Below, piece after piece: positions 1 to 5,977 of a stretch of 11,293 bases of DNA; within the stretch, counting starts at the first letter, position 1, and the number at the start of each line of letters is the position of its first letter. The stretch spans positions 1 through 11,293 of the forward strand of contig QHOD01000100.1 in the NCBI GenBank assembly GCA_003218615.1, read 5' to 3'. Made by a program: the position numbers and the translations under genes. Source of the DNA: Verrucomicrobiota bacterium (GTDB taxonomy: Bacteria; Verrucomicrobiota; Verrucomicrobiia; Chthoniobacterales; UBA10450). The notes under the pieces are model-generated. The model ran no database searches. It saw nothing but the letters and a program-made list of their open reading frames with translations, and was not told where the DNA came from.

Positions 1-429
1 TCCATCACGGGGACAACGGTGGTAATGGAATACCATCGCGATCATTATGAGTTTCGCGTTCTCGAAGGCGACGCTCGTCTCTGCCAAAATGAAGGAAAAA
101 ATGTTCGCACCCGTGCCAGCGAAAGTGGGCCGTGCCCAGATTGCGTGGAGGTTCCCGGCGGAATGATGGTAAGCGGCAAACCTGGTGAGTGCCTGAGTCA
201 ACCAGTAGCCTTCAATGTCGCGGAGTATATCGCAACCAGCGAACTGACCGTCGGTTTCCCGCCTATTCCGGGTCTGTTACCGCCGACTGAGACGGCATTC
301 TTTCGTCCGCCAGGAGTGGATGTCGGCAACGTCAACAGCAACATCGTTGGGACAGTCAACCCGGGGAATCTTGGTGTGGGCGGCATTGTCGTGTCACCCG
401 AGCAGCCGCCGCCGAGCAGCGGTGAGTAG
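1..429 (+). CDS. FecR-domain surface protein, C-terminal part (5' end outside window)
   Basis: The frame is open from base 1 with no stop before the TAG at 427-429, so this is the C-terminal ~142 residues of a longer gene. A GTG at 19 is possible but lies inside conserved-looking sequence. The first residues (SITGTTVVMEYHRDHYEFRV, then LEGDARLC) fit the end of a FecR domain, where a beta-rich repeat reads roughly GTTxxMEY...xVLEGxxxL. Next comes a segment resembling the usual PGGMMV...KPGE turn and then a phrase close to VAFNVAEYIATSELTVGFPP. The tail is rich in Pro, Gly and Asn (about residues 85-142) and looks disordered. In Verrucomicrobiota, FecR-domain proteins of this kind are usually exported, and a role in envelope sensing or scaffolding is only an inference. 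No sigma-factor partner is visible. The family call is moderately sure; the function is unknown. Confidence 0.6.
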   Translation, partial: SITGTTVVMEYHRDHYEFRVLEGDARLCQNEGKNVRTRASESGPCPDCVEVPGGMMVSGKPGECLSQPVAFNVAEYIATSELTVGFPPIPGLLPPTETAFFRPPGVDVGNVNSNIVGTVNPGNLGVGGIVVSPEQPPPSSGE

Positions 430-620
430 CTAGACCAGGTTAGCTCTCAGCGCACTGCAAATATCGCCCGGCGGGACGGGTTGCCGGTCGTGGCGACGAT
501 CTTTTTTGAGCTTATTCGACGGTGTATTTTGGAAGTCGGCCCAATGCCAGGTCGGCGCAGTGAGTGAGAATTATTGGCAAACACCAGCGTGGGCCCCGCC
601 GATGCGCGAAAGTAAGGACT

Positions 621-1355
621 TTAGGGAATAACCAAGGTTTGGCCAACCGTGAGTGTTTTGGGATTCCGCACGCTCTTTCTGTTCGCGGCGAGAATCTCTT
701 TCCAGTGTTTTGGCGATTTATAGAACTTCCGCGAAATCGAGACAAGCGTATCGCCGGATTGAACGGTGTAAATTCGGCCTCCTTTTTTCGTAGAGACGGT
801 TCCTTTGGAAGTGGTGTCGCTTGTCTGCAATTTATCCGACGCGCTTCGTAAAGCCCCAGCGCGCGCTTCAAGTTCCTTGTGCAGAGTGAGATTTTCATTT
901 CGTAGCCGGGCCGCCTCGGCTCGAGTAACGACGGAATCGCTTGATAAAGTCGTCACTACCGTGAGCTCATCGCGTTTGATGGAATTTTTCACATCGTTTG
1001 CATGAGCACCGGTTGGGCTCAACGCGAGATAACGCCTGAAATGATGCAGCGCGCTTACCGGGTCATTCAGTTTGTCGTCGTAGAGGAGTGCCAATTTATA
1101 ATGGACCTCGGCGCATCGTGGGCTGTCATCGAGTGCGGCTTCGTAAAGATTGATCGCGCGGTCGAAGTCTCCCTGCGCCGATTTCACATCGGCGTCCTGC
1201 ATCAGTTGGGCGTAGCGCGAAGTCGTCACCCGATCACAGCCAGCGAAACAACAGGCGAAGAAGGCGAACAGCCAAACGCAAGCCAGACACCCTTTTCTCG
1301 ACAACGCGCAGCGCAAAGCGGGGGTGGGAAACCTGAACTTGTCAGCGCGCGACAT
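621..1355 (-). CDS. TPR/LysM-domain lipoprotein
   Basis: A 244-residue exported protein if started at the ATG at 1355. A hydrophobic stretch ends in a lipobox-like FAGC with Cys40, suggesting lipidation and membrane anchoring. Residues about 47-115 look like TPR helices (ARAxNLYEAAL-type pattern, then a YKLALLYDD helix and HHFRRYLALSP). Residues about 145-178 are charged and heptad-like, probably coiled coil. The C-terminus (about 195-244) is a LysM domain, recognisable from YTVQSGDTLVSISRKFY, the AAN turn and the closing LTVGQTLVIP. LysM binds peptidoglycan or other GlcNAc polymers, so a wall-associated scaffold is likely. An upstream in-frame ATG at 1391 would add 12 residues before a signal that already looks complete. 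Neither start has a clear Shine-Dalgarno. The 1391 start would overlap the divergent gene by 22 bp, which is why 1355 is preferred. Confidence 0.78.
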   Translation of the reverse strand: MSRADKFRFPTPALRCALSRKGCLACVWLFAFFACCFAGCDRVTTSRYAQLMQDADVKSAQGDFDRAINLYEAALDDSPRCAEVHYKLALLYDDKLNDPVSALHHFRRYLALSPTGAHANDVKNSIKRDELTVVTTLSSDSVVTRAEAARLRNENLTLHKELEARAGALRSASDKLQTSDTTSKGTVSTKKGGRIYTVQSGDTLVSISRKFYKSPKHWKEILAANRKSVRNPKTLTVGQTLVIP

Positions 1356-1369
1356 CGTCGCCAATTTGC

Positions 1370-1939
1370 TTGCTTGTGAGGCTGCGCGCATTTCAATTTT
1401 TTTTATTCACGGCAGCAGCATTTTTCTTCCTTGCCGTGTCTCTGCGGGCAGTTCTTTCGGACGGGCAAATCTACGCCCTCAATTTTGTCGATGTCGATGG
1501 ACGCACACTTTCCACCGCCGATGGCCACGTGACCGTGTTAGTCTTGGCCACAACTGCAGATGCAGAGAAGGCGCGCGCTGTCGGAGATCGTGCTCCCGAT
1601 TATTGCCTCGGAAACCCAAGCTACAGAATGATCACGATTCTGCATTTCGCAAAGAAGCACACTGTACTCGGGCAGAAGATCGCGGCCGTGTTATTCCGGC
1701 ATCGACTTAACGAAGAGGCGAAGCACCTTCAGGCTCGATACGACGCTAAGAAAATTGCGCGTGACGCGAGACGCGACATCTTTGCGGTCACAGATTTTGA
1801 TGGGACGGCGGCCTCGCAGCTCGGCACCCAAGCGGGCTCCGCGGGTTTTCGTGTTTTCGTCTTCGGCCGAAATGGGGAATTGTTAACTCAATGGAGCGAC
1901 GTGCCCAGCGCCGAACAATTGGCCGCCGCGCTTAAGTAA
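1370..1939 (+). CDS. Exported thioredoxin-fold-like protein, function unknown
   Basis: An ORF of 189 residues from TTG at 1370; GTG at 1376 is an equally possible start and there is no ATG or clear ribosome site. The N-terminus is basic then strongly hydrophobic (FFLFTAAAFFFLAVSL), a signal peptide or anchor. The body fits a thioredoxin/redoxin-like order: a DVDGRTLSTADG turn, a core strand VTVLVLATT, a helical middle, a second strand DIFAVTDFDG and a FRVFVFGRNGELLTQW hairpin before the C-terminal helix. The CxxC redox motif is missing: the strand-helix junction reads TTADAEKAR, and the only Cys (in DYCLGNP) is elsewhere. A redox-inactive YtfJ- or TlpA-like protein is therefore the best guess. 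It starts 14 bp from the divergent LysM lipoprotein start and ends 3 bp from the stop of the convergent MoeZ gene. Confidence 0.6.
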   Translation: MLVRLRAFQFFLFTAAAFFFLAVSLRAVLSDGQIYALNFVDVDGRTLSTADGHVTVLVLATTADAEKARAVGDRAPDYCLGNPSYRMITILHFAKKHTVLGQKIAAVLFRHRLNEEAKHLQARYDAKKIARDARRDIFAVTDFDGTAASQLGTQAGSAGFRVFVFGRNGELLTQWSDVPSAEQLAAALK

Positions 1940-1942
1940 CCG

Positions 1943-3121
1943 TTAATATTTTTGCATGGCTGGATCGATCTGTTCCGTCCATGCGTCGATGCCACCTTCG
2001 AGACTGTATGCGCGCACAAACCCGGCGGCCCGCAACAACTTCGCCGCGTGCGCGCTGCGCGTCCCACTCTTGCAAAGAAGAATGATTTCCTCAGCCGCCT
2101 GAAGCTCGTGGAGCCGTGCCGGCAATTCGCCCAGCGGAATCAGTTTCGAACCTTCGATTTTGGCAATCTCGTATTCAAATTCTTCTCTAACATCGACAAT
2201 TCTAAACGAGCCGTTGCTCTCTATCTTCCGCTTCAACTCGTGCACACTGATCGTCGCTGCGCCTTCGTGATCGCGGGCAGGGCGCGCTCCGCAAAATTGT
2301 TCGTAATCAATAGGCGAAAAGATTGTTGGATTTTCTCCGCAAACAGGGCACTTAGGATCGCGGCGCAGATTAAGCTCTCGAAACTTTACCTTGAGCGCGT
2401 CGAAGTGAAGGAGGCGTCCAACGAGGGATTCGCCGATTCCCGCAATCAATTTGATCGCTTCAATTGCTTGCAGCATTCCGATAATTCCCGGCAAAACACC
2501 GAGCACTCCCGCCTGCGCGCAGTTTGGCACCGTATCCGGCGGAGGCGGCTCTGGAAACAAACAGCGGTAGCACGGTCCGTCCAGGTGAGGCGCGAACACG
2601 GTAGTCTGTCCCTCAAAGCGAAATACTGAGCCGTACACATTCGGCTTGTGCGCAAAAACACACACATCGTTGGACAGATATCGCGTCGGAAAATTATCCG
2701 AACCGTCCACGACCACGTCGTAGTCAGACACAAGTTGGGTCGCGTTCTCACTCGAGAAACGGCATGCGTGCAGTTCGATGTCGATCTTCGGATTGATGTC
2801 GTGCAAACGGTCGCGCGCGGATTCTAATTTACTCCGGCCAATGTCCTTTGTTCCATGGAGAATTTGCCGTTGCAGATTCGAAAGATCGACAGCGTCGAAG
2901 TCGATAATCCCTATGGCGCCGACGCCGGCCGCGGCCAGATACAGCGCAGCAGGCGACCCTAATCCACCCGCGCCGATGCACAAGATGCGTGCCGCCTTCA
3001 AACGTCGCTGCCCGTCTACCGTAACCTCCGGCATGATTAAATGCCGCGAGTAGCGAGCAGTTTCTTCCTTGCTTAACCGAACGCCAGAAATCCTGTCGTC
3101 GCCAATAATGCTTCTGTGCAT
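1943..3121 (-). CDS. moeZ: MoeZ/MoeB-type sulfur-carrier adenylyltransferase with rhodanese domain
   Basis: A 392-residue ThiF/E1-like enzyme with a C-terminal rhodanese domain, the MoeZ/MOCS3/Uba4 layout. Such enzymes adenylate the C-terminal Gly-Gly of a small sulfur carrier (MoaD, ThiS or CysO type) and pass persulfide sulfur to it, for molybdopterin, thiamine, cysteine or thiolated tRNA. The conserved start RYSRHLIMPEV is at residues 24-33. The nucleotide loop GAGGLGS is at 50-56, followed by acidic DFDAVDLSNLQRQ. The zinc site is formed by C184/C187 and C258/C261. The candidate E1 thioester Cys is C201 in NCAQAGVLGVLPG. The rhodanese domain covers about 290-388 with active-site loop CKSGTRS (C350). 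Start ATG at 3121 has GAGTAGG seven bases upstream. No sulfur-carrier or other cofactor gene adjoins it, so the target pathway cannot be read from context. All key residues appear intact. Confidence 0.92.
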   Translation of the reverse strand: MHRSIIGDDRISGVRLSKEETARYSRHLIMPEVTVDGQRRLKAARILCIGAGGLGSPAALYLAAAGVGAIGIIDFDAVDLSNLQRQILHGTKDIGRSKLESARDRLHDINPKIDIELHACRFSSENATQLVSDYDVVVDGSDNFPTRYLSNDVCVFAHKPNVYGSVFRFEGQTTVFAPHLDGPCYRCLFPEPPPPDTVPNCAQAGVLGVLPGIIGMLQAIEAIKLIAGIGESLVGRLLHFDALKVKFRELNLRRDPKCPVCGENPTIFSPIDYEQFCGARPARDHEGAATISVHELKRKIESNGSFRIVDVREEFEYEIAKIEGSKLIPLGELPARLHELQAAEEIILLCKSGTRSAHAAKLLRAAGFVRAYSLEGGIDAWTEQIDPAMQKY

Positions 3122-3366
3122 GATCGAACCTACTCTAGCACGAATTCACGCTCGCAGGTCCGAAGGGAGAAAATCTCAGCGTTTGCGCGGCGGAACCAGC
3201 AAGAGGAGAATGGACGTATCACGGAGGACGGCGTGACCGACGCCTCGGCATGTGAATGCAACACCTGCTGTTGCTCGCGATATTCATAAGCGACCTATTC
3301 GCGCACGACATCCGGGCCAGCTTCGTAGCCGACGAAATCAGGGTTCGGCTTGGCCACGTGCATTAA

Positions 3367-3480
3367 CGACGGAGCTACCAACAGTTTGTGCAGCGCGGCG
3401 GGCCACGGCGAGAACAGGTGGCGTAGCATCGCTGAGACCGAGTGGAACAAGAAAGAGCATGGGGTCAGTTCTCTTTCTTC
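3367..3480 (+). pseudogene. Possible relic of a REP-associated (Y1) transposase C-terminus
   Basis: In the frame shared with the upstream 36-codon ORF, after a TAA at 3364-3366, translation gives RRSYQQFVQRGGPRREQVA and then a TAG at 3424. That short phrase resembles the C-terminal R-x-Y-x-x-F-V region of REP-associated tyrosine transposases (IS200-like RAYTs), and the preceding LGHVH could be its degraded lead-in. About 35 bp further on comes GGGGTCAGTTCTCTTTC, close to a GGGGTCAG sequence I recall near the ends of such elements. No HUH motif or catalytic Tyr is visible, so at most a fragment survives. This rests on remembered family features and a few residues; it could be chance. Confidence 0.25.
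3449..3479. repeat. 9-bp inverted repeat (AAGAAAGAG/CTCTTTCTT)
   Basis: AAGAAAGAG at 3449-3457 is matched exactly by CTCTTTCTT at 3471-3479 across a 13-base spacer containing GGGGTCAG. It lies 63 bp beyond the 3' end of the minus-strand L,D-transpeptidase gene. The stem is A/T-rich with no following T-run, so it is a poor intrinsic terminator. It may be the end structure of the putative transposon relic. Confidence 0.4.
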
Positions 3481-3542
3481 GCGTTTTGCCGCGACCAGCC
3501 ATATCCGCGCTCCAGAATGCCGTAAAGCGCCGCTTCTCTGGT

Positions 3543-4157
3543 TTACTCTGTCACGACCACCGGTGTCCCTTCGGGAGCGTTTTCGAAGAATGGTCTCGCC
3601 ATTCCTTTAGGCAAGCGAATGCATCCGTGCGACGCGGCATACGGTGGGACGTAACCTTCGTGCATTGCGTAGCCGCCGTTGAAATGCATGCAATAGGGCA
3701 TTCGCGCTCCATCGAAATGCGTGCCTCGAGGCCGGCTGTCTTTGCGCGCGTCAACGTTCGACTTCACGACGTTACCATACTCATCGACGTAATCGCCGAA
3801 TTCACTCGAGACGTGGTCCCTGTCTTTAGAGACAATGCGATAGTGGCCCGCTGGGGTGGAGAAACCAGGCTTGCCGGTCGAGACGGTCGTCTCCCCAACC
3901 ACATGTTTACCTTTGTAGAAGTAAGCCTTCTGTTCGCCAATACGGACGACGATCTTGGGCGGGCCGGAGGCGCCTTCATCATTCCACCAACCCGGCGGCG
4001 TACCGGCCGGATAGCCGGCTGCATATCGTTGTTCGATGTAAGGCGGGATTTCTTCACAGCCGGCGCAGAGAATAACAATTAGCGCAGCGGCAAAGATCGG
4101 ACCCAAGCGTCTCAATTGCACAGTGCCAATAATCATATTGTGACGTGTTCTAGCCAT
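3543..4157 (-). CDS. L,D-transpeptidase (YkuD) lipoprotein, copy 1
   Basis: A 204-residue exported YkuD-domain protein. Such enzymes form 3-3 peptidoglycan cross-links or attach proteins to the wall, using a catalytic Cys. A hydrophobic segment (about residues 19-33) ends in CAGC with Cys34, a lipobox-like site whose -3 residue is Cys rather than Leu. The YkuD domain starts near residue 67 (PKIVVRIGEQKAYFYKG), includes the TPAGHYRIV strand, and ends with the active site: His166 in AMHEGY and S176-H177-G178-C179-I180-R181. All catalytic residues are present. The ATG at 4157 is directly preceded by AGGTGA, which is too close for an ideal ribosome site; Met8 is an alternative. It is divergent from the 3-hydroxyanthranilate dioxygenase gene with 150 bp between starts. 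A paralogue lies at 8809-9339. Confidence 0.88.
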   Translation of the reverse strand: MARTRHNMIIGTVQLRRLGPIFAAALIVILCAGCEEIPPYIEQRYAAGYPAGTPPGWWNDEGASGPPKIVVRIGEQKAYFYKGKHVVGETTVSTGKPGFSTPAGHYRIVSKDRDHVSSEFGDYVDEYGNVVKSNVDARKDSRPRGTHFDGARMPYCMHFNGGYAMHEGYVPPYAASHGCIRLPKGMARPFFENAPEGTPVVVTE

Positions 4158-4271
4158 TCACCTGTAAATGTCGATTCTGAGCGCTAGGTCGGCCGTTTTC
4201 ATTCGGCTAATAATTGGTACATCGCCTGTCAATGCAAGTGTCTCTTGGGAGCTGAGGTCGAGCGATTGATT

Positions 4272-4300
4272 TTGACGCTCCCCGCGGCAGGAAATACGCT
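4272..4300 (+). promoter_or_regulatory. Candidate sigma70-type promoter for the 3-hydroxyanthranilate dioxygenase gene
   Basis: TTGACG at 4272-4277 is a good -35 match. Seventeen bases later TACGCT (4295-4300) is a weak -10. Transcription would start at about 4307, immediately at the ATG at 4308. No Shine-Dalgarno precedes that ATG, so a leaderless message is possible. The -10 match is poor and this is only a candidate. Confidence 0.3.
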
Positions 4301-4307
4301 CTGACAA

Positions 4308-4841
4308 ATGACCACTGTGGGACCGCCGATTAATCTCAAAAACTGGATCGAGGAGAACCGGGAAAAATTCAAGCCGCCGGTGAGCAATCGTTACCTGTAC
4401 GACGGTCGCGATTTTTTCGTCATGGTTATCAAGGGGCCGAATGCGCGGAACGATTTTCATCTCGTCGATTCGGAGGAGTATTTCTATCAGCTCAAAGGCG
4501 ACATCAAAGTGCGAGTCCGCGAAGGCGATCACATTGTCGATCATATTGTGCGCGAGGGCGAAACGTTTTTCATTCCGCCGAATGTTCCGCATTCACCGCA
4601 GCGCCCACCGGACACGATTGGCGTGGTGGTGGAGCGTCGCCGCCCGCCGGGCGAGAAAGAACACGTTATCTTCTACTGTGAAAATTGTGGCGCGTTGGTG
4701 GAAGACATTCATTTCGATTGCGCGGACATAGTCGAGCATTTTAGCCAGGCCATGCTCGACTTCTGGAACGACGATGCCCGACGCACCTGCAAGAAGTGCG
4801 GGACGAAGGTCCCGCAACCCGGGCCGGTGAAGTCGCTCTGA
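4308..4841 (+). CDS. nbaC: 3-Hydroxyanthranilate 3,4-dioxygenase
   Basis: A 177-residue cupin dioxygenase of the usual length for bacterial enzymes. It opens the ring of 3-hydroxyanthranilate with O2 to give 2-amino-3-carboxymuconate semialdehyde (ACMS), in the cytoplasm. The N-terminus runs FKPPVSNRYLYDGRDFFVMV. The iron ligands are His51, Glu57 (in SEEYFYQL) and His95 (PPNVPHSPQRP). Substrate-contact residues Arg47, Arg99 and Glu109 also appear kept. A second, rubredoxin-like metal site, typical of the bacterial form, is present as C124-x-x-C127 and C161-x-x-C164. The start is set by the conserved N-terminus. The next gene (ACMSD) takes this product and begins 56 bp downstream on the same strand, so the two are probably co-transcribed. 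The gap between them holds a twin-hairpin element. Confidence 0.95.
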   Translation: MTTVGPPINLKNWIEENREKFKPPVSNRYLYDGRDFFVMVIKGPNARNDFHLVDSEEYFYQLKGDIKVRVREGDHIVDHIVREGETFFIPPNVPHSPQRPPDTIGVVVERRRPPGEKEHVIFYCENCGALVEDIHFDCADIVEHFSQAMLDFWNDDARRTCKKCGTKVPQPGPVKSL

Positions 4842-4842
4842 A

Positions 4843-4893
4843 GTAGAGACGGCACGCTGCGCCGTCCTGGACGCCGCGGCACGGCGTCCCTAC
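4843..4893. repeat. REP-like twin-hairpin element between the nbaC and ACMSD genes
   Basis: Two adjacent GC-rich hairpins fill almost the whole gap. The first is GACGGC (4848-4853)/GCCGTC (4861-4866) with a 7-base loop. The second is GGACGCC (4869-4875)/GGCGTCC (4883-4889) with the loop GCGGCAC. The two halves, 4843-4867 and 4869-4893, are also imperfect inverted copies of each other around base 4868 (GTAG...GTCC versus GGAC...CTAC). This is the layout of paired REP units (BIME-like). It begins two bases after the nbaC stop and ends four bases before the ACMSD GTG, so it could act as an mRNA-stabilising structure or affect translation of the second gene. Confidence 0.7.
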
Positions 4894-4897
4894 CATA

Positions 4898-5941
4898 GTG
4901 ATCGTGAAAATCGACCTGCACACGCACATTTTACCGCGCGAGTGGCCAGACCTCGACGCGAAGTACGGCTACAGCGGATTCGTCAGGCTAGATCACTACA
5001 GGCCGTGTTGTGCGCGGATGATGATCGGCGACCGCGTCTTTCGCGAGATCACTGACAATGTGTGGGACCCGAGGCGGCGTATCGAAGAAATGGAGCGCTC
5101 TGGCGTTTCCACCCAGGTGCTCTCCACCGTGCCGGTGATGTTCAGCTATTGGGCGAAGCCGGCTGACACGCTCGATCTTTCACGTTTGTTAAACGATCAT
5201 ATCGCCGAAGTCGTTCGCGAGTACCCAACGCAATTTGCGGGACTCGGCACAATCCCGTTGCAAGATGTCGATCTTGCGGCGCGCGAGTTGGAGCGCTGTG
5301 TGGGTGAACTGGGCTTGCGTGGTGCCGAGATCGGGACCCACGTGGACGCGAACGAGTATTGCCACGGACCGGATTGCCGGAACCTCGACCATCGATCACT
5401 CGATATCGTCTGGAAAACAGCGGAGCAACTGGACGCGGCTATTTTTGTTCATCCGTGGGACATGATTGGCAGGGAGCGCATGCCGAAATACTGGCTGCCT
5501 TGGCTCGTTGGCATGCCGGCCGAGACCTCGCTGGCGATCTGCTCGATGATTTTTGGCGGCGTATTCGAGCGTTTCCCAAAACTCCGCGTCGCGTTCGCGC
5601 ACGGAGGCGGAGCGTTCCCATCCACCATCGGCCGCATTGAGCATGCGTTTCATGTGCGCCCTGACCTCGTCGCCACAGACAACAAGACAAACCCGCGAAG
5701 TTTTCTCGCTCACGGCAAGACTCCGGCGCGGTTTTATGTCGACTCGCTTACTCATGATCCCGACTCGCTGAGATTGCTGCTCAAACTATTTGGCGCACAG
5801 CGGATCGCGTTTGGATCGGATTATCCGTTTCCGCTGGGCGAAGCGCACCCTGGCCAACTCATCGATTCGATGAAGGAACTCTCTCCGGAAGACAAAGCGC
5901 AATTACTTTACGGAACCGCACGCGAATTCCTTGGTCTCTGA
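4898..5941 (+). CDS. nbaD: 2-Amino-3-carboxymuconate-6-semialdehyde decarboxylase (ACMSD)
   Basis: A 347-residue amidohydrolase-fold decarboxylase that removes CO2 from ACMS, giving 2-aminomuconate 6-semialdehyde and preventing spontaneous cyclisation to quinolinate. The metal ligands are readable: His8 and His10 (DLHTHILP), His185 (IFVHPWDM), and Asp308 (FGSDYPFP). His235 in FAHGGGAFP is the conserved catalytic His and Arg49 (VFREI) the likely substrate Arg. The GTG at 4898 gives MIVKIDLHTH; a second GTG at 4904 gives MKIDLHTH and is equally plausible. Neither has a clear ribosome site, and a GC-rich hairpin ends just upstream. Residues about 150-163 (ANEYCHGPDCRNL) look like a short Cys-containing insertion relative to the Pseudomonas enzyme as I recall it. 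The gene converges on kynA with 36 bp between stops. Confidence 0.93.
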   Translation: MIVKIDLHTHILPREWPDLDAKYGYSGFVRLDHYRPCCARMMIGDRVFREITDNVWDPRRRIEEMERSGVSTQVLSTVPVMFSYWAKPADTLDLSRLLNDHIAEVVREYPTQFAGLGTIPLQDVDLAARELERCVGELGLRGAEIGTHVDANEYCHGPDCRNLDHRSLDIVWKTAEQLDAAIFVHPWDMIGRERMPKYWLPWLVGMPAETSLAICSMIFGGVFERFPKLRVAFAHGGGAFPSTIGRIEHAFHVRPDLVATDNKTNPRSFLAHGKTPARFYVDSLTHDPDSLRLLLKLFGAQRIAFGSDYPFPLGEAHPGQLIDSMKELSPEDKAQLLYGTAREFLGL

Positions 5942-5944
5942 TTG

Positions 5945-5965
5945 TTTTTGGATTTCGGATTTCGC
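5945..5965. repeat. Three 7-bp degenerate repeats between convergent ACMSD and kynA stops
   Basis: The sequence reads TTTTTGG, ATTTCGG, ATTTCGC with exact 7-bp spacing, filling most of the 36-bp gap between the two stop codons. With only three units it could be chance. It matches the period of the longer arrays at 6935, 8241 and 8734. Confidence 0.45.
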
Positions 5966-5977
5966 GGCCTCGCAGCG

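Larger units (their letters stand above)
3122..3542. other. 421-bp gap without a confident gene
   Basis: This gap separates the MoeZ start from the stop of the first L,D-transpeptidase gene. Long frames across it on the plus strand run on antisense into the transpeptidase gene and look like shadows. It contains a small frame at 3256-3366 (36 codons, hydrophobic start MQHLLLLAIFI), a possible transposase relic and a 9-bp inverted repeat (see separate entries). Near 3223-3246 the sequence ACGGCGTGACCGACGCC can fold into a short GGCGT/ACGCC hairpin and resembles the GC-rich REP-like element at 4843-4893. I see no RNA gene here. Confidence 0.5.

Noticed and set aside
468..487. CCGGC/GCCGG hairpin after the FecR gene as a terminator
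   Set aside because: The stem is only five base pairs and the nearest T-run (about 501-506) is too far away for an intrinsic terminator.
3210..3236. A nine-codon frame (with stop) just after AGAGGAGA, overlapping a short Cys-rich frame starting at GTG 3233
   Set aside because: The purine-rich stretch is too close to the ATG, and the frames are too short to tell from chance. I could not link either to a leader-peptide mechanism.
3252..4082. A 276-codon plus-strand open frame
   Set aside because: It runs antisense through most of the L,D-transpeptidase gene, whose catalytic motifs are clear. Its product is Arg/Ala-rich with no recognisable domain, and it probably mirrors GC-rich codon bias.
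4158..4592. A 144-codon minus-strand frame over the nbaC 5' half and its upstream gap
   Set aside because: It is antisense to conserved dioxygenase sequence and shows no domain pattern; it is a shadow frame.
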